Positions 5,917 through 6,686 of a DNA stretch of 6,686 nt are shown piece by piece. How positions within the stretch are numbered: position 1 is the first letter of the stretch; the number at the start of each line of letters is the position of its first letter. Source of the stretch: Verrucomicrobiota bacterium (GTDB taxonomy: Bacteria; Verrucomicrobiota; Verrucomicrobiia; Opitutales; Seribacteraceae). Made by a program: the position numbers and the translations under genes. The notes below the pieces were generated by a model, which did not search any database, had not been told where the DNA came from, and worked only from the letters and a program-made list of their open reading frames with translations. The stretch is taken from contig JACNJI010000361.1 of assembly GCA_014382645.1 (NCBI GenBank), positions 1 to 6,686 of the forward strand. Reading direction: 5' to 3'.

Positions 5917-6686
5917 ATGAACTCTCTCAAAACGGTTTCACTCCTCACTCTTGGAACGTTACTTGCGTCTTCCGTTTTACATGCCAAGCGGCCGAAGCCA
6001 CCGACCCGTGCGTTCGATGCCCCAGGGGCGCCAACCTTCATCCGGCTCGATGACAAGCCGGGAGTCAATCCGCCGGTCGATGCAGTGGGAAACTTCCTGA
6101 TCGGACCGGACTACCGGCCGGCTCCCGAGCGCGGAATTCCCAAGGATTCGCCGAGGGGGAAAGTCCTGCAATTCACCATCGATTCGAAAAACACCAAGTT
6201 GCTCAACCCCGGCATCGCCCGCAAGGTATTCGGCAAGGTCGATCCGAAGAACCCCAAGACTTTGATCGTCGAGACCCACGAGATCGATTACGTCCGGCAG
6301 ATCACCGTATACGTTCCCGCCCAATACAAGAAGGGAAGCCCGGCTCCCTTCATGGTTTGTCACGACGGTCCGAAGGGAAAGCCCAACCAGATGATCCCCA
6401 ACGTGCTGGACAACCTGATCGCCCAGAAGCGCGTCCCGCCCATGATCGTAATCCAAGTCGCCAATGGGGGAGGAGATGCTCAAGGGCATGAACGGGGCAA
6501 GGAATACGATACCATGTCCGGACTTTACGCCGAATATATCGAAACGGAAGTTCTTCCCCGGGTGGAAAAAAACTGCGGGGTGAAGCTCACCAAAGATCCC
6601 GATGGACGGGCGGTGATGGGAAGCAGTTCAGGCGGTTCGGCCGCCCTGATCATGGCTTGGTACCGGACCGATCTTTACCACCGGGT
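5917..6686 (+). CDS. Secreted enterochelin-esterase-like hydrolase (5' part)
   Basis: The first 256 residues are present and the gene runs off the right edge. It has a signal peptide (MNSLKTVSLLTLGTLLASSVLHA, cleavage near residue 23) and then a Pro-rich linker. A segment of about residues 50-85 (VNPPVDAVGNFLIGPDYRPAP) is common before this esterase domain in Planctomycetota and Verrucomicrobiota. The alpha/beta-hydrolase core follows: RQITVYVPAQY (127-137), APFMVCHDG (143-151), the HERGKEYDTMS segment (191-201), the helix YAEYIETEVLPRVEK (204-218) and the nucleophile elbow G235-S-S-S-G239 with Ser237 as the likely catalytic serine. The catalytic acid and histidine lie beyond the window. The fold fits the putative esterase (esterase D/enterochelin esterase) family; in this group such proteins are usually carbohydrate or carboxylic esterases, not true siderophore esterases. 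It starts 35 bases after the DUF1592 gene, so it is probably co-transcribed. No Shine-Dalgarno site is evident; the signal peptide supports the ATG. Confidence 0.86.
   Translation, partial: MNSLKTVSLLTLGTLLASSVLHAKRPKPPTRAFDAPGAPTFIRLDDKPGVNPPVDAVGNFLIGPDYRPAPERGIPKDSPRGKVLQFTIDSKNTKLLNPGIARKVFGKVDPKNPKTLIVETHEIDYVRQITVYVPAQYKKGSPAPFMVCHDGPKGKPNQMIPNVLDNLIAQKRVPPMIVIQVANGGGDAQGHERGKEYDTMSGLYAEYIETEVLPRVEKNCGVKLTKDPDGRAVMGSSSGGSAALIMAWYRTDLYHR

Noticed and set aside
1..6686. Defence system, phage, transposon or CRISPR content
   Set aside because: No nuclease, transposase, integrase, repeat array or terminal inverted repeat was seen; all genes fit catabolic or electron-transfer families.

Overview
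The window looks like a piece of a chromosome from the Planctomycetota/Verrucomicrobiota group, most likely a verrucomicrobial or related environmental bacterium. The main reason is the large PSCyt1/DUF1587/DUF1595/DUF1592/DUF1588/DUF1585 c-type cytochrome protein, an architecture I know almost only from these phyla. It sits with an exported arylsulfatase A-like sulfatase and secreted esterases, a common mix there. No phylogenetic marker is present, so anything below phylum level is a guess.

All genes read on the + strand and are tightly packed. From left to right: the C-terminal 83 residues of an alpha/beta-hydrolase esterase (3-254); a secreted protein with about six beta-propeller repeats (416-1315); a type I sulfatase whose frame is open from 1358 to 2773 except for one in-frame TAA at 1889-1891; a small SnoaL/NTF2-like protein without a signal peptide (2839-3294); the 843-residue DUF1592-type cytochrome protein with two CxxCH haem motifs and a signal peptide (3350-5881); and the N-terminal 256 residues of a secreted enterochelin-esterase-like protein that runs off the right edge (5917-6686). 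The only gaps above 60 bases are 255-415 (161 bases) and 2774-2838 (65 bases). Neither holds a convincing gene, terminator or promoter. There are no RNA genes, mobile elements or CRISPR repeats.

Functionally, two esterases, a sulfatase, a propeller protein and an exported cytochrome protein point to periplasmic or cell-surface breakdown of a decorated (sulfated or esterified) substrate, probably a polysaccharide. That is inference from gene families; no glycoside hydrolase or transporter is visible to fix the substrate.

The clearest oddity is the sulfatase stop codon. Reading frame and family similarity are the same on both sides of it, and it falls where related sulfatases have a tyrosine, so TAC or TAT to TAA by one substitution is the simplest explanation. 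The propeller gene next door ends with TAA, which argues against TAA being a sense codon here. I see no clear sign of a wholly new system; the unusual points are the broken sulfatase, the uncharacterised propeller protein and the apparent lack of the usual DUF1552 partner right after the DUF1592 gene.
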